Shown: positions 16,961 through 26,500 of the stretch, piece after piece | Layout: every line of letters starts with the position of its first letter | Position numbering within the stretch: the first letter of the stretch is position 1 | Source: Runella sp. CRIBMP | GTDB lineage: Bacteria; Bacteroidota; Bacteroidia; Cytophagales; Spirosomataceae | NCBI RefSeq assembly: GCF_009905605.1 | Contig: NZ_JAAAKZ010000005.1 | Span: 248,001 to 312,000 of the forward strand | Direction: 5' to 3' | Length of the DNA: 64,000 nucleotides | Program-made: the position numbers and the translations under genes | Notes under the pieces: model-generated | What the model was told of the DNA's origin: nothing | Seen by the model: only the letters and a program-made list of their open reading frames with translations | The model's database searches: none

Positions 16961-17037
16961 TGAGTAGTGAGTAGTGAGTAGTGAGTAGTGAGTAGTGAGT
17001 AGTGAGTAGTGAGTAGTGAGTAGTGAGTAGTGAGTAG
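16961..17037. repeat. Tandem repeat (TGAGTAG)11
   Basis: Eleven perfect copies of the 7-mer TGAGTAG, starting 6 bases after the DinB stop codon. Each unit contains TGA and TAG, and the 7-base period moves them through all three plus-strand frames, giving a block of stop codons. The minus strand stays open in the repeat but shows no gene-like sequence. Copy number should vary between strains. Confidence 0.95.
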
Positions 17038-17157
17038 TGGCAAGTCTCTTTTCAACTATTGAGTTCACGAAAAACAACAAATTGGTAATTATTCGGTAAT
17101 GAAGAGCTAATATCTTTTTCGGTGCTTTGGGATAGCATTAAATTTTAGCCAAAGCAG

Positions 17158-18234
17158 TTGAAAAAAGTTCTCTTTTTGGTACAGGGCGAAGGGCGTGGTC
17201 ATTTGACCCAAGCCATTTCGATGAGTCAAACATTGCGCGATTCGGGGTATCAGGTCGTAGCGGTATTGGTGGGAGGTGCGGTCGAACTGCCCATTCCCTC
17301 CTTTTTTTATAATCAAATTCAAGCCCCTGTAGAGGCGTTTTCCAGTCCAAATCTGGTCTTTAATACCGAAGGAAAGGTGGACTTCAAAAAAACCATTGTG
17401 CATCATTTGCCCAACACCATTCACTTCAGAAAAAGCCTAAAACAAATCAACCAAGCTGTAAAACGCTATCAGCCTGACCTCATTGTCAATTTTTACGAAA
17501 TTTTGGGTGGGCTCTACAATTGGCTGTACCGCCCGCCCGTTCCGATGGTGTGCGTTGGCCACCAGTACTTATTTTTTCATTCCAGCTTCCCGATTCCAAA
17601 AAAAGGATACATCGACCGTTTTTTGGTCAATTTCAATTCCCGACTTACGGCTTTGGGGGCAAAAAAAATGCTGGCACTTTCGTTTGATGCGCTGAGTGAT
17701 CAACCTTCCAAACAGCTCTTTGTAGTATCGCCCCTGTTGCGGCAGGATATTCATTCATTGGTTATATCCCAAAAAGAATACATTTTAATTTATCTCAACC
17801 ATCCTGCGTTGTACGGCCAAATTCTCGAATGGCACCTCAAGTATCCAGAGGTACCTTTACATTGTTTTTGGAGCAAATCAGACGCCCGGCCGGAAGAAAA
17901 AATTGACGAAACGCTCACCCTATACCGATTGGATGGAACCAAATTTTTAGAGAAGCTATCGGGCTGCAAAGCCTTGGTTACGACGGCGGGTTTTGAGTCC
18001 GTCTGCGAAGCAATGTATTTAGACAAGCCCGTGATGGTGGTCCCAATTCATTACGAACAAGCTTGCAATGCGGCTGATACCGAGCGAGTTGGGGCGGGCA
18101 TAGCAGCCGACCGTTTTGATTTATCGGTCTTGACGGATTATCTCCCACAGCATCAACCCATAGGCGAAACCTTCCGTCAATGGTGTAGAGAAGGAAAACA
18201 GCAATGGCTGGCGCATTTTGAGAGTGTTGTATAA
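17158..18234 (+). CDS. Glycosyltransferase of the MJ1255/MurG-like (GT-B) type
   Basis: 358 residues. It starts at TTG 17158; an in-frame TAG at 17146 excludes anything further upstream, and no ATG is available near the conserved N-terminus MKKVLFLVQGEGRGHLTQA, which is the glycine-rich loop of GT-B enzymes. The C-terminal half contains the donor-site region CKALVTTAGFESVCEAMYL and KPVMVVPIHYEQACNA, as in UDP-sugar transferases of the MurG/GT28 group. The acceptor is unknown; glycolipid or polysaccharide synthesis is likely. It converges on a minus-strand gene across an inverted repeat. Confidence 0.88.
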   Translation: MKKVLFLVQGEGRGHLTQAISMSQTLRDSGYQVVAVLVGGAVELPIPSFFYNQIQAPVEAFSSPNLVFNTEGKVDFKKTIVHHLPNTIHFRKSLKQINQAVKRYQPDLIVNFYEILGGLYNWLYRPPVPMVCVGHQYLFFHSSFPIPKKGYIDRFLVNFNSRLTALGAKKMLALSFDALSDQPSKQLFVVSPLLRQDIHSLVISQKEYILIYLNHPALYGQILEWHLKYPEVPLHCFWSKSDARPEEKIDETLTLYRLDGTKFLEKLSGCKALVTTAGFESVCEAMYLDKPVMVVPIHYEQACNAADTERVGAGIAADRFDLSVLTDYLPQHQPIGETFRQWCREGKQQWLAHFESVV

Positions 18235-18236
18235 AA

Positions 18237-18269
18237 AACGTCGGCGAGGGTCTCTCCCTCGCCGACGTT
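18237..18269. repeat. AACGTCGGCGAGG-family inverted repeat, copy 1 (bidirectional terminator)
   Basis: Perfect 14-bp stem AACGTCGGCGAGGG / CCCTCGCCGACGTT with a 5-nt loop, between two convergent genes and 3 bases after the glycosyltransferase stop. The same arms occur at 56410-56464 and 58139-58201 with longer interiors. It probably acts as a terminator for both genes. Confidence 0.85.
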
Positions 18270-18279
18270 ATGATGAGAC

Positions 18280-18672
18280 TTACTTTCTTCGGCGATTTCC
18301 ACCGCCGCGAGGCCCGCGTTTTTCACGCTCGGCAGCTTGCCATTCTTGGTATTTTTTGAATTGGTCTTCGCTCAAAATACCTTTCAGACTCGTTTGAAAT
18401 TTTTCATTGATGCCTTTCATGCTCTCTCGCATAGCTTCACGGTCGCCAGCATTGGTCTCCCTGATTTTCATAACTTCCTGTGTGCGTCCCAATTCCAAAT
18501 CGTAGATTTTTTTGGTGGTAGCGTCGTCGAGCGTCAACGCTTGTTTTAAATCTGCCGAAACGCGCTCAGCCCGCTTTTGTGGGTCCATGGGCTCGCGTTG
18601 AGCAAATGACAATTGGGCTCCAATGGCCAGCACCACTACAAAAATGGTGCGAATGATGTGTGTTTTTTTCAT
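18280..18672 (-). CDS. Small exported helical protein, Spy/CpxP-like, unknown function
   Basis: 130 residues with a clear Sec signal peptide (to about residue 24, ...QLSFAQ). The mature protein is helical and charged: KRAERVSADLKQALTLDDA, later ILSEDQFKKYQEWQAAERE, ending in a basic, Gly-rich tail (GPRGGGNRRRK). The pattern of helices with an LTxxQ-like element (LSEDQFKKY) resembles periplasmic Spy/CpxP/DUF4890 proteins that bind misfolded proteins or metals. The match is general, so the function is only suggested. It is transcribed divergently from the formylglycine-generating-enzyme gene. Confidence 0.8.
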   Translation of the reverse strand: MKKTHIIRTIFVVVLAIGAQLSFAQREPMDPQKRAERVSADLKQALTLDDATTKKIYDLELGRTQEVMKIRETNAGDREAMRESMKGINEKFQTSLKGILSEDQFKKYQEWQAAEREKRGPRGGGNRRRK

Positions 18673-18712
18673 GGTTTTTTAATGCCGTCAATGCGGTTGT
18701 TTCCTGTTTCGT

Positions 18713-18720
18713 TATCTTTG
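18713..18720 (+). promoter_or_regulatory. -7 promoter element TATCTTTG
   Basis: Exact TAnnTTTG match 48 bases before the ATG at 18769 in the divergent intergenic region. Supports that ATG rather than the in-frame ATG at 18721, which would lie at the transcription start. Confidence 0.55.
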
Positions 18721-18768
18721 ATGGACCAAACCTTCCAAGGTTTAATTGTCCACTATTTTCACTTGGTT

Positions 18769-19791
18769 ATGTTACGCACCTTCCTCCCTCTTTTATACAG
18801 CTCAGCATTGTTGGTTTCTTTTTTATCGTGTCAAGAAAAGACTGAAAATCAACAGATTGACACATCAACTACCCAAGCGACTGAGCTTAATAATGAGTTT
18901 CTAAAAAAACTTAATTTTCCGCAGACCGTCAGCTATATCGGTTTGGAGAAGCCCAAGGACACAACAGTAGTCAATGTAAAATCGGGAACAGTACCCGCTG
19001 ATATGGTTTACATTCAGGGGGGATTGGTGCAGATTGGCTCTGACGAAGGCTTGGAGCAGGAACGTCCTTCTTTTTGGGCCAAGATAGCGCCATTTTGGAT
19101 GGACACACACCCCGTAACCGTTGCTGAATTTCGGAAATTTATCAAAGCTACCAACTACAAAACCGAAGCCGAAACCTTTGGCAATGCGGGAATCATCGAC
19201 GAATCTACGGGCCAGCAATGGATTTTGAAAGACGGAGCTAACTGGCATCATCCTATGGGGCCTGACTTTCCTGCCGCCGCCGACGACCATCCCGTAACGC
19301 AGGTTTCGTGGAACGACGCCAACGCTTACGCCAAATGGGTGGGCAAGCGCCTACCGTGCGAGTTGGAATGGGAACACGCCGCCCGCAACGCCCGCAACAG
19401 CCGCGCCATTTATTCATGGGGCAACGACATCCAAACCAAGGGGAAATACAACGCTAATATCTGGCAGGGGAAATTTCCCGTCAAGAACTACAACGAAGAC
19501 GGTTTTGCATATACGTCGCCCGTAGGAAAGTTTGGCAAAACACCCCTCGGCCTCACCGACATGAGCGGCAACGTATGGGAATGGCAGTCCAACCCAAAAT
19601 TCAACTACGAAGCGCTCTTCCGCACACCCACCCGCGACGACGACCTCTCGCCTGAGCGCGCTCAACGTGGCGGCTCATTTCTTTGCGAACCTGGTTGGTG
19701 CCACGGCTACCGCGTATCGGGCCGTTCTTCATCTACGTCCGAAACCAGCCTGTTTCACGTAGGCTTTCGGTGCGTGAAGGATCTAAAATAG
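18769..19791 (+). CDS. Formylglycine-generating enzyme (SUMF1 family) lipoprotein
   Basis: Converts the active-site Cys of type I sulfatases to formylglycine, if active. The 340-residue product starts at ATG 18769, giving a lipoprotein signal (VSFLSC, Cys21). The FGE-sulfatase domain spans about 80-340: PADMVYIQGGLVQIGSDE, a central PVTQVSWNDANAYAKW, DMSGNVWEWQS, and the C-terminal GGSFLCEPGWCHGYR...GFRC. C306 and C311 match the catalytic copper-binding pair of true FGEs (Cys336/Cys341 in human SUMF1), which many related proteins lack. A Cys-type sulfatase at 56516 is a candidate substrate, though cell location must match. Confidence 0.9.
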   Translation: MLRTFLPLLYSSALLVSFLSCQEKTENQQIDTSTTQATELNNEFLKKLNFPQTVSYIGLEKPKDTTVVNVKSGTVPADMVYIQGGLVQIGSDEGLEQERPSFWAKIAPFWMDTHPVTVAEFRKFIKATNYKTEAETFGNAGIIDESTGQQWILKDGANWHHPMGPDFPAAADDHPVTQVSWNDANAYAKWVGKRLPCELEWEHAARNARNSRAIYSWGNDIQTKGKYNANIWQGKFPVKNYNEDGFAYTSPVGKFGKTPLGLTDMSGNVWEWQSNPKFNYEALFRTPTRDDDLSPERAQRGGSFLCEPGWCHGYRVSGRSSSTSETSLFHVGFRCVKDLK

Positions 19792-19855
19792 GGGATTTTA
19801 AAATAAACAAAACCTCTTCAAAAGTGTTAAAATGTACAAACAAGCTTTGTACAAA

Positions 19856-20128
19856 ATGAATTTATCCGAACAAGACATCGACCGCATTGTACAAATGGCG
19901 TGGGAAGACCGTACCCCTTTTGAGGCAATTGAGGCACAATTTGGCCTGCCCGAAAAAGAAGTGATTGCCCTCATGCGGTCGCAGATGAAACGTAGCAGTT
20001 TTGAAATGTGGCGCAAACGAATGAACGGCCGCTCGACCAAACATCAGGCCCTCCGCAATGATACCATTGACCGTTTTCATTGTTCCCAACAACGCAGCAT
20101 CAGCCTCAACAAAATTGCGAAACGCTGA
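19856..20128 (+). CDS. DUF2805 / TIGR03643 family protein
   Basis: About 90 residues. The ATG at 19856 (MNLSEQDIDRIVQMAWEDRT) is preferred to 19832, as the conserved region starts there. The family signature is visible: AWEDRTPFEAIEAQFGL, EKEVIALMRSQMK, SFEMWRKRMNGRSTKH. It appears to be a small helix-turn-helix-like protein of unknown function. The stop codon overlaps the start of the DUF429 gene by one base, and a DUF2256 gene follows. In other bacteria the DUF2805 and DUF2256 families are found next to cryptochrome/photolyase genes; none is present here. Confidence 0.88.
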   Translation: MNLSEQDIDRIVQMAWEDRTPFEAIEAQFGLPEKEVIALMRSQMKRSSFEMWRKRMNGRSTKHQALRNDTIDRFHCSQQRSISLNKIAKR

Positions 20129-20739
20129 TGTTGAGCACCTTTGCAGGAATTGACTATGGCTCCAAAACCTCAGGCAATACGGTGGTTTGTTACCACGACG
20201 GTCAAGCCATTCACTTTTATGAAGCCGACAAAAAAGACGCGGACTTATTCATCATTGACTGGATAAGCAAATATAATTTGGCTCAAAATCGTCCGACGCT
20301 CAGAACTATCTTTCTGGATGCCCCTCTTTCTTTACCCGCTGTTTATCAATCCATTGCGGGTTTTTCCAATTATCACTACCGCCGATGCGACGTGGTACTC
20401 AAGGCCATGTCACCGATGTTTTTGGGCGGGCTAACCGCCCGAGCCATGGAATTGAAACAACACCTCCAAGACAAAATGAACGTTGAAACCCAAGAAGTGT
20501 ATCCCAAAGCCATTGCCCAAATATTGCTTCCAGACCATTATCATAAAAAACTGACTACTAACGAAATGGAAGCCCTTTGCAGAAGGTTGTCCAGAGTTAT
20601 TCCTGAACTTTGTTTAGCTGAGTATCCCAAAACTCAGCATCAATTTGATGCACTGTTGGCCTGGGTTTCGGGTTATCGCTTTATGAACCAACAACACCTA
20701 GTTTTCGGAGACATACAGGAAGGTATTATTATTGTGTAA
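20128..20739 (+). CDS. DUF429 family protein (predicted RNase H-like nuclease)
   Basis: 203 residues from the ATG at 20128, which overlaps the upstream stop by one base. It opens with the RNase H-like first strand AGIDYGSKTSGNTVVCYHDG, with an Asp at the usual catalytic place, has FLDAPLSLP as the second acidic strand, and QFDALLAWVSGYRF near the C-terminus as the third. DUF429 proteins are predicted nucleases of unknown biology. It is the middle gene of a tight three-gene unit. Confidence 0.82.
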   Translation: MLSTFAGIDYGSKTSGNTVVCYHDGQAIHFYEADKKDADLFIIDWISKYNLAQNRPTLRTIFLDAPLSLPAVYQSIAGFSNYHYRRCDVVLKAMSPMFLGGLTARAMELKQHLQDKMNVETQEVYPKAIAQILLPDHYHKKLTTNEMEALCRRLSRVIPELCLAEYPKTQHQFDALLAWVSGYRFMNQQHLVFGDIQEGIIIV

Positions 20740-20742
20740 GGG

Positions 20743-20895
20743 ATGAAAAACGTTAAAAAAGAAAACCTTCCCCAAAAAACCTGCCCAGTATGCGGCAGGC
20801 CATTTTCATGGCGAAAAAAATGGGAAAAAGTGTGGCACGAAGTGAAATATTGCAGTGACCGTTGCCGAAACAATTCTAAAAAAACGAGTGGGTAA
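20743..20895 (+). CDS. DUF2256 zinc-ribbon-like small protein
   Basis: 50 residues, starting ATG at 20743, 3 bases after the DUF429 stop. The translation reads [19 protein letters not shown], then [19 protein letters not shown] and [12 protein letters not shown]. Four Cys in two pairs (CPVC, CSDRC) make a zinc ribbon, and the [22 protein letters not shown] pattern is the DUF2256 signature. The function is unknown, with frequent genomic association with cryptochrome-type photolyases and DUF2805. Confidence 0.9.
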   Translation: MKNVKKENLPQKTCPVCGRPFSWRKKWEKVWHEVKYCSDRCRNNSKKTSG

Positions 20896-20896
20896 A

Positions 20897-20954
20897 AATC
20901 CAAAAGCTTCGCCAAAAGCGAAGCATGGGTAGCCAACAGAGCGTTTTTTGGATT
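20897..20954 (+). terminator. Nested hairpin after the DUF2256 gene
   Basis: Outer arms AATCCAAAA (20897-20905) and TTTTGGATT (20946-20954) enclose an inner hairpin GCTTCGC-caaaa-GCGAAGC (20906-20924). It lies just after the DUF2256 stop and is a likely 3'-end structure of the three-gene unit. Confidence 0.6.
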
Positions 20955-21064
20955 ATAATTAGCATTTATTTTTTAAGGAGCCTCCTTTTTTGCTTTTACA
21001 AAAAATCTTCTAAATTGCCATACTACGACTCCCCTTATCATCAACAAATTAAAAATCCATATTG

Positions 21065-23266
21065 ATGGCACAACTCTTTACCTCCCTCCTAGCCTTTATG
21101 ATTTTCGGCACGGGCCTCCTTCAGGCTCAAACCTTCTCCCCAGACGAAATCGCTCATCTCCAAAAACAAGCCAAGCGCATCACCATCGTCAAAGACAAAT
21201 GGGGCGTACCGCACGTATACACCAAAACCGACGCCGATGCGGTGTTTGGCATGATGTACGTGCAGTGCGAGGAGTTTTTTGAGAAAGTGGAAAATACCCT
21301 CATCACACGATTGGGGCGGCAGGCTGAAGTACAAGGCGAACGGGAATTGTACCAGGACCTGTGGGCGCGGACTTTTATTGACTCGACACGCGCCCTAAAA
21401 CTCTACCATCAAACACCCAAATGGCTCCGAAAACTATGCGATGCCTACGCGGCCGGCGTCAACTTTTACATGATTTCGCATCCTGCCAAAAAGCCGAAAC
21501 TCATCACCCGTGTGGAGCCTTGGATGGTCTTGATGAATAATATTCCGTCTATTGCAGGTAGCAATCTTACCGAACTTGAATTTCGTCAATTTTATTCAAA
21601 AGAGGCAGGGCTTTCGCTGTCGTACGTGCCAGAGACCAATCATGAATTTTACCAAGAAGCAGGTGGCTCCAACGGGTGGGCACTGGCCCCGTCGAAAACA
21701 CAGAGTAAAAACGCGATGTTGCTCATCAATCCCCACTCCGAATTTTACGGACGAATCGAGATACATTTGGTCAGCAAACAGGGCTTGAACTCTTACGGTG
21801 CGCCATTTCTGGGCCAATTTAATATCTTTCAGGGCTTCAATGATTTTTGCGGTTGGATGCACCCCATCACCCTTTCCGATGCCAAAGACCTGTATGCCGA
21901 AACCGTCGAAAAGAAAGACGGAAAGTACTCCTACCGATACAATGGCGAACAGCGCGGCATTGACAGTTCACGGATTACGGTCAAGTATAAAAAAGGCAAT
22001 GAACTGTTATCCAAAACCTTCACCGTTTTCCGCACCCACCACGGCCCAGTCGTAGCGGTCAGAGATAAAAAATGGATTACCCTAAAAAGTACCGACGCTA
22101 ACATTGAACTTTTGGGCTTGCATTGGCAGAAGATGAAATCCAAAAGTTTTGAAGAATTTCAATCGACCATTGGCAAGCGTGTCATGGTAGGCAACAACAT
22201 CATCTACGCCGACCGAAAAGGCAACATCGCGTACTGGCACGGCAACTACGTTCCGAAGAGAAACCCAGCATACGACTGGAAACGCCCAGTAGACGGCAGC
22301 ACCAATGCCACCGAATGGCAAGGTACGCACGACCTCAGCGAGATTCCGCATTACATCAATCCCGCCAACGGCTGGGTACAAAACTGTAATTCTACCCCGC
22401 TCTACGGCGCGGGGGCGTTTGATACCCTGATGAGTCGCAAGCCTGCCTACATGCTACCCGATGGCCATACCCCACGCGCAATGAACGCCGTGCGACTGCT
22501 AAATAACCTAAAAAACGCCACAATTGACGACGTTATCACGGCCGCCCATGACACCTATTTGCCTAATGCCGAGCGCTTTATCCCAGCTTTGGTCAAAGCC
22601 TTTGAAACCAACCAAACTGACTCGGTTTCCGTGCAGCTTTCTGGCCCGATTCAAGCATTACGAAACTGGAATTTTCGGGCCGATACCACCTCCGTTGCCA
22701 CTACATTGGGCGTTATGTGGGTCGAGAAAATTATTCCGTTGAACGTGGCCCGCCTCAAAAAACCAATTGCCAACGAAGAAAACTATTCGGTTACCAACGG
22801 CGCCAACCTCTCCATCGACTTTATCACGCCAAAAGAACAGCTTGCTCTGTTAGCCCAAGTAGTTCAGGAATTGAAAAAAGATTTCGGCACTTGGGAAGTG
22901 CCGTGGGGAAGCATCAATCGTTTTCAACGCGTTAAAGAAGGCGAGACCTTCAGCGACAATCGCCCGAGTTGGGCCGTGACCGCCACTCCAGGCCCGCTGG
23001 GCTCGCTCAATGCCTATTCAAGCCGCAAAGTTCCGCAGGCGAAAGCCCATTATGGGGTCAATGGCAATACCTTTGTGGCCGTAATCGAATTTGGCAAAAC
23101 CCTCAAAGCCAAGACCATTCTGACGGGCGGAGCCAGCACAGACCCCGCTTCACCGCATTTTACGGACCAAGTTAAAGGCTACATCAACGGGCAATTCAAA
23201 GAAATATTATTCTACAAAAAAGACGTACTAAACAATGCGGAGCGCATTTATCGCCCTGGCGAATAA
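21065..23266 (+). CDS. Penicillin acylase family amidase (Ntn hydrolase), exported
   Basis: 733 residues with a Sec signal peptide (to about residue 22, ...LLQAQ). The family matures by autocleavage into alpha and beta chains; here the cut is expected before S202 in EAGGSNGWALAPSKT, making Ser202 the N-terminal nucleophile. Upstream, KDKWGVPHVYTKTDADAVFG is the typical alpha-chain start. Later RTHHGPVVA, NIIYADRKGNIAYWHGN and NCNSTP (beta-chain Asn) fit the fold. Substrates may be acyl-homoserine lactones, N-acyl amino acids or beta-lactams; the sequence does not decide. The gene stands alone between an upstream hairpin and a downstream dispersed repeat. Confidence 0.93.
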   Translation: MAQLFTSLLAFMIFGTGLLQAQTFSPDEIAHLQKQAKRITIVKDKWGVPHVYTKTDADAVFGMMYVQCEEFFEKVENTLITRLGRQAEVQGERELYQDLWARTFIDSTRALKLYHQTPKWLRKLCDAYAAGVNFYMISHPAKKPKLITRVEPWMVLMNNIPSIAGSNLTELEFRQFYSKEAGLSLSYVPETNHEFYQEAGGSNGWALAPSKTQSKNAMLLINPHSEFYGRIEIHLVSKQGLNSYGAPFLGQFNIFQGFNDFCGWMHPITLSDAKDLYAETVEKKDGKYSYRYNGEQRGIDSSRITVKYKKGNELLSKTFTVFRTHHGPVVAVRDKKWITLKSTDANIELLGLHWQKMKSKSFEEFQSTIGKRVMVGNNIIYADRKGNIAYWHGNYVPKRNPAYDWKRPVDGSTNATEWQGTHDLSEIPHYINPANGWVQNCNSTPLYGAGAFDTLMSRKPAYMLPDGHTPRAMNAVRLLNNLKNATIDDVITAAHDTYLPNAERFIPALVKAFETNQTDSVSVQLSGPIQALRNWNFRADTTSVATTLGVMWVEKIIPLNVARLKKPIANEENYSVTNGANLSIDFITPKEQLALLAQVVQELKKDFGTWEVPWGSINRFQRVKEGETFSDNRPSWAVTATPGPLGSLNAYSSRKVPQAKAHYGVNGNTFVAVIEFGKTLKAKTILTGGASTDPASPHFTDQVKGYINGQFKEILFYKKDVLNNAERIYRPGE

Positions 23267-23270
23267 ATTT

Positions 23271-23335
23271 GTAGGGGCAGGCCTTGCGTCTGCCCCCTCC
23301 CCTGTAAACCGGGCAGACGTGAAGCCTGCCCCTAC
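23271..23335. repeat. Dispersed inverted repeat GTAGGGGCAGGC / GCCTGCCCCTAC
   Basis: Outer 12-bp arms at 23271-23282 and 23324-23335, with inner arms GTCTGCCC (23288-23295) and GGGCAGAC (23311-23318). This two-stem element lies 5 bases after the amidase stop and can fold as a strong hairpin. Sequences of this style (GGGGCAGG...CCTGCCCC) are dispersed in many bacterial genomes. Confidence 0.8.
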
Positions 23336-23540
23336 GGTTGTTTACCATTAATATTTTGCGGTTCTACGGTTTTATAATGAGGGTTGCCCTACCCCGTGCC
23401 CTATAAATTTCCCCCAATTTGCGTTATTATCAGAATCTTTCTTAGCCTTCGCTACTTTTTGCATCATTTTTGCGTTAAATTTATTGTTAACTTTAGAAGC
23501 TATATTCTAACCCTTTAAGCACCGTTCAAAACACCACTAT

Positions 23541-26500
23541 ATGAAAACCCAACCCCTTTCCGTAATGCAGGAGCGCATTGGTGAGTATAAGCGGAAATTT
23601 TACCTGAATCAACTCGTCAAAGGTGTGATTTTTGCGGCCGCGTTTGTGCTGTCGGCATACTTATTCGTAAATACCATCGAATATTTCGGCCGCTTTAGTT
23701 CTGCGGTGCGCGGTACCCTCTTCTTTGGATTTTTAGCCATTTTGGGCTACGCGTTGGCGCGTTGGGTAGTTACGCCTTTGGTGCATTTGTACGGTTTACG
23801 TAAATCGCTTTCGGACGAAGAAGCAGCGGGGCAAATCGGAAACTTTTTTCCTGAAATCGGCGATAAACTCATCAATACCTTACAATTACGTAATTTATCA
23901 GGAGCACAAACCGACCTGATTGAAGCCAGTATTCAACAAAAATCGAAACAATTATTAATCGTTCGGTTTTCAGACGCGGTCAAAATTGACCAAAACCGTC
24001 GTTATCTCAAATACGCCATTTACCCATTGGCCGCTATTGGCTTGGTATTGCTCATCAATCCACGCTTTTTTGCCAACAGTTCTGACCGCATTATTCACTT
24101 TGAGAAAGAATACAACGACGCACCCTTTACCTTCAAACTCGACAATACAAATCTAAAAGCATTTCGCAACGAAGATTTTACGCTGAAGGTTTCGCTCGCG
24201 GGCGGTGCTTTGCCCGAAGCAGTTTATGTAGTTCATAATAAAGCCAAGTTTAAGCTCGAGCCCGAAGACACCGACACTTACAGCTATACCTTCAAAAATG
24301 TACAGCGGCCTATCGATTTTCAATTTGAAGCTGCTGGCTATAAATCGAGCGATTATAAACTCACCGTGGCCGAGCGCCCCAGCCTGTTGTCGTTTGATGT
24401 TACCCTCCAATATCCCGCTTATTTAGGCAAGCCAGCCGAACAATTGAGCAATGTAGGCAACCTAACAGTACCCGAAGGAACAACCATCACCTGGGATTTC
24501 AACACCGACGCCACCGAAGAAATGGCCTTGGCCTTTGAAGGCGACAAAAACGCGTATACGGCCGAAAGCAAACTGACGGGCGGGTATGAGTTCAGAAAAA
24601 ATGTTCGGAAATCTGCCAACTATGAAATTAAACTCAAAAACGACGAGTCAAACAACCGCGAAAAAATCAGCTATTTTCTCAACGTCATCAACGACAAACA
24701 TCCGACCCTGACTTTAGAAAATTATCAGGATACGACTTTATACAACTACTTCGTATTGGGCGGTAACATTGCCGACGACTACGGCTTCTCCAACCTACGC
24801 GTCTTTTATAATTTACGCCGCAAAGGCGACAAAACCGACGAGAAGAAAACCGTTTATAAAGGATTCGGGATTCCATTCAACAAATCAACGACCAACCAAA
24901 CTTTCTACTTCCAATGGTACGTAGACAGTCTACGCCTTACTCCTGGCGACCGCATCGAATACTACGTTCAGGTGTGGGACAATGACGGCGTAAACGGGCC
25001 AAAATCGGCCAAATCGCGGATGATTGATTTTGCGGTTCCGTCCAAAGAAGAAGTGCGGGCTGAAGCTGATAAGGCCGCAGAGAAAACCGAAGCCCAAATC
25101 AACAAAACCCTTCAGAAAGCCAAGAACTTACAGAAAGAGTTGGAGAAACTCGACCAACGTCTAAAAAGCGAACGAGAGCTGGATTTTCAGGATAAAAAGC
25201 AAATCGAGGACTTGCTCAAAAAGCGCGAAGAGCTCATGAACGACATGAAGAGCATGCAGGAGCAAACGCAAACGGCCCAAGAAAAGCAAGAACGTTTTGC
25301 GGAACAAAGTCCAGAAATGAAGCAGAAAATGGAGCAGTTGCAAAAACTGATGAAAGAATTGCTCGACCCCGAAACCAAAAAACTGTATGACCAACTTGAA
25401 AAACTCCTTCAACAACAACAGCAGGACGATAAAATGCAGGAGTTGATGAATAAGCTAAAAAACAAGGAATTCAACGCTCAGAAAGAAATTGAAAAAGCAT
25501 TGGAGATGTTTAAGCAACTTCAACTTCAGCAAAAAGCGGAGCAAATTCAGAAGGATTTGAACGAAATGGCCGAAAAACAGGAAAAACTAGCAGAGAAAAC
25601 CGAAAAAGAAAGCAAAGAGCCAGAAGCCAAAGACAAAGAAAATAAAGACCAAAAGGGAAAAGATAAAGACGGTAAAGACCAGAAGGATAAAGACGGTAAA
25701 GACCAAGACGGTAAGGACCAGAAAGACAAGGAGCAAGAAGGCAAAGAAGATGCTAAGCAAGAAGAGCTCAAAAAAGAGCAGGAAGAACTAAATAAAGAGT
25801 TTGAAGAAACAAAAAAAGACATCGAAGAACTCGAAAAATTGAACGAAGAACTTGCCGATAAGCAGGAAATGGACACGGGCAAAGAGGAACAGCAGGAAGT
25901 GGAAAAAGAGCAAAAAAACAGCTCCAAACAACTCCAGCAAAAGCAGAACAAGAGCGCCTCTCAATCGCAGAAAAAAGCGGCTAAGTCCATGAAAAAGATG
26001 GCCAAACAGATGGAAGAGTCGATGGAGAGCGCCGAAATGCAGGAAATGGACGAAAACATGGACAACCTGCGCGATATTCTGGAAAATCTGATTCACCTTT
26101 CGTTTGACCAAGAGCGCGTCATGAAGGATTTCAGAGGTGTTAATTTGCAAGACCCGCGTTTTGTAAAACTGGCGCAGGAACAACTCAAACTTCAAGACGA
26201 TGCCAAGGTGATAGAAGACAGTCTGTACGCCCTCGCTAAGCGTGTCATGCAAATCCAGACGTTTGTAACCCGTGAGCTCAACGACATGAAGTTTCACATG
26301 ACCGAAAGCACGCGCTACATTCGCGAACGCCGCCTCAACATGGCGACCAGCAAACAGCAATTTGCCATGACCTCAATCAATAACCTGTCGTTGATGCTCA
26401 GCCAAACACTCCAACAAATGCAGGCGGCGATGATGGCGATGGCCAGCCCAGGGAGCGGCAGCAAGAAAGGCAGCAAAGGCAAAGGAAAAAGCCCCGGCAA

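Noticed and set aside
16961-17037. Possible CRISPR array
   Set aside because: The repeat is a contiguous 7-mer without spacers and no cas gene is present; no CRISPR array was seen in the window.
16664-17080. 138-residue minus-strand open frame with repeated LLTTHYS
   Set aside because: It is the translation of the (TGAGTAG)11 tandem repeat plus the antisense of the DinB gene; no family resemblance and no own promoter.
25547-25951. Ser- and Phe-rich minus-strand frames opposite the DUF4175 coiled coil
   Set aside because: Low-complexity Lys/Glu/Gln codons read as Phe/Leu/Ser on the other strand; typical shadow frames.
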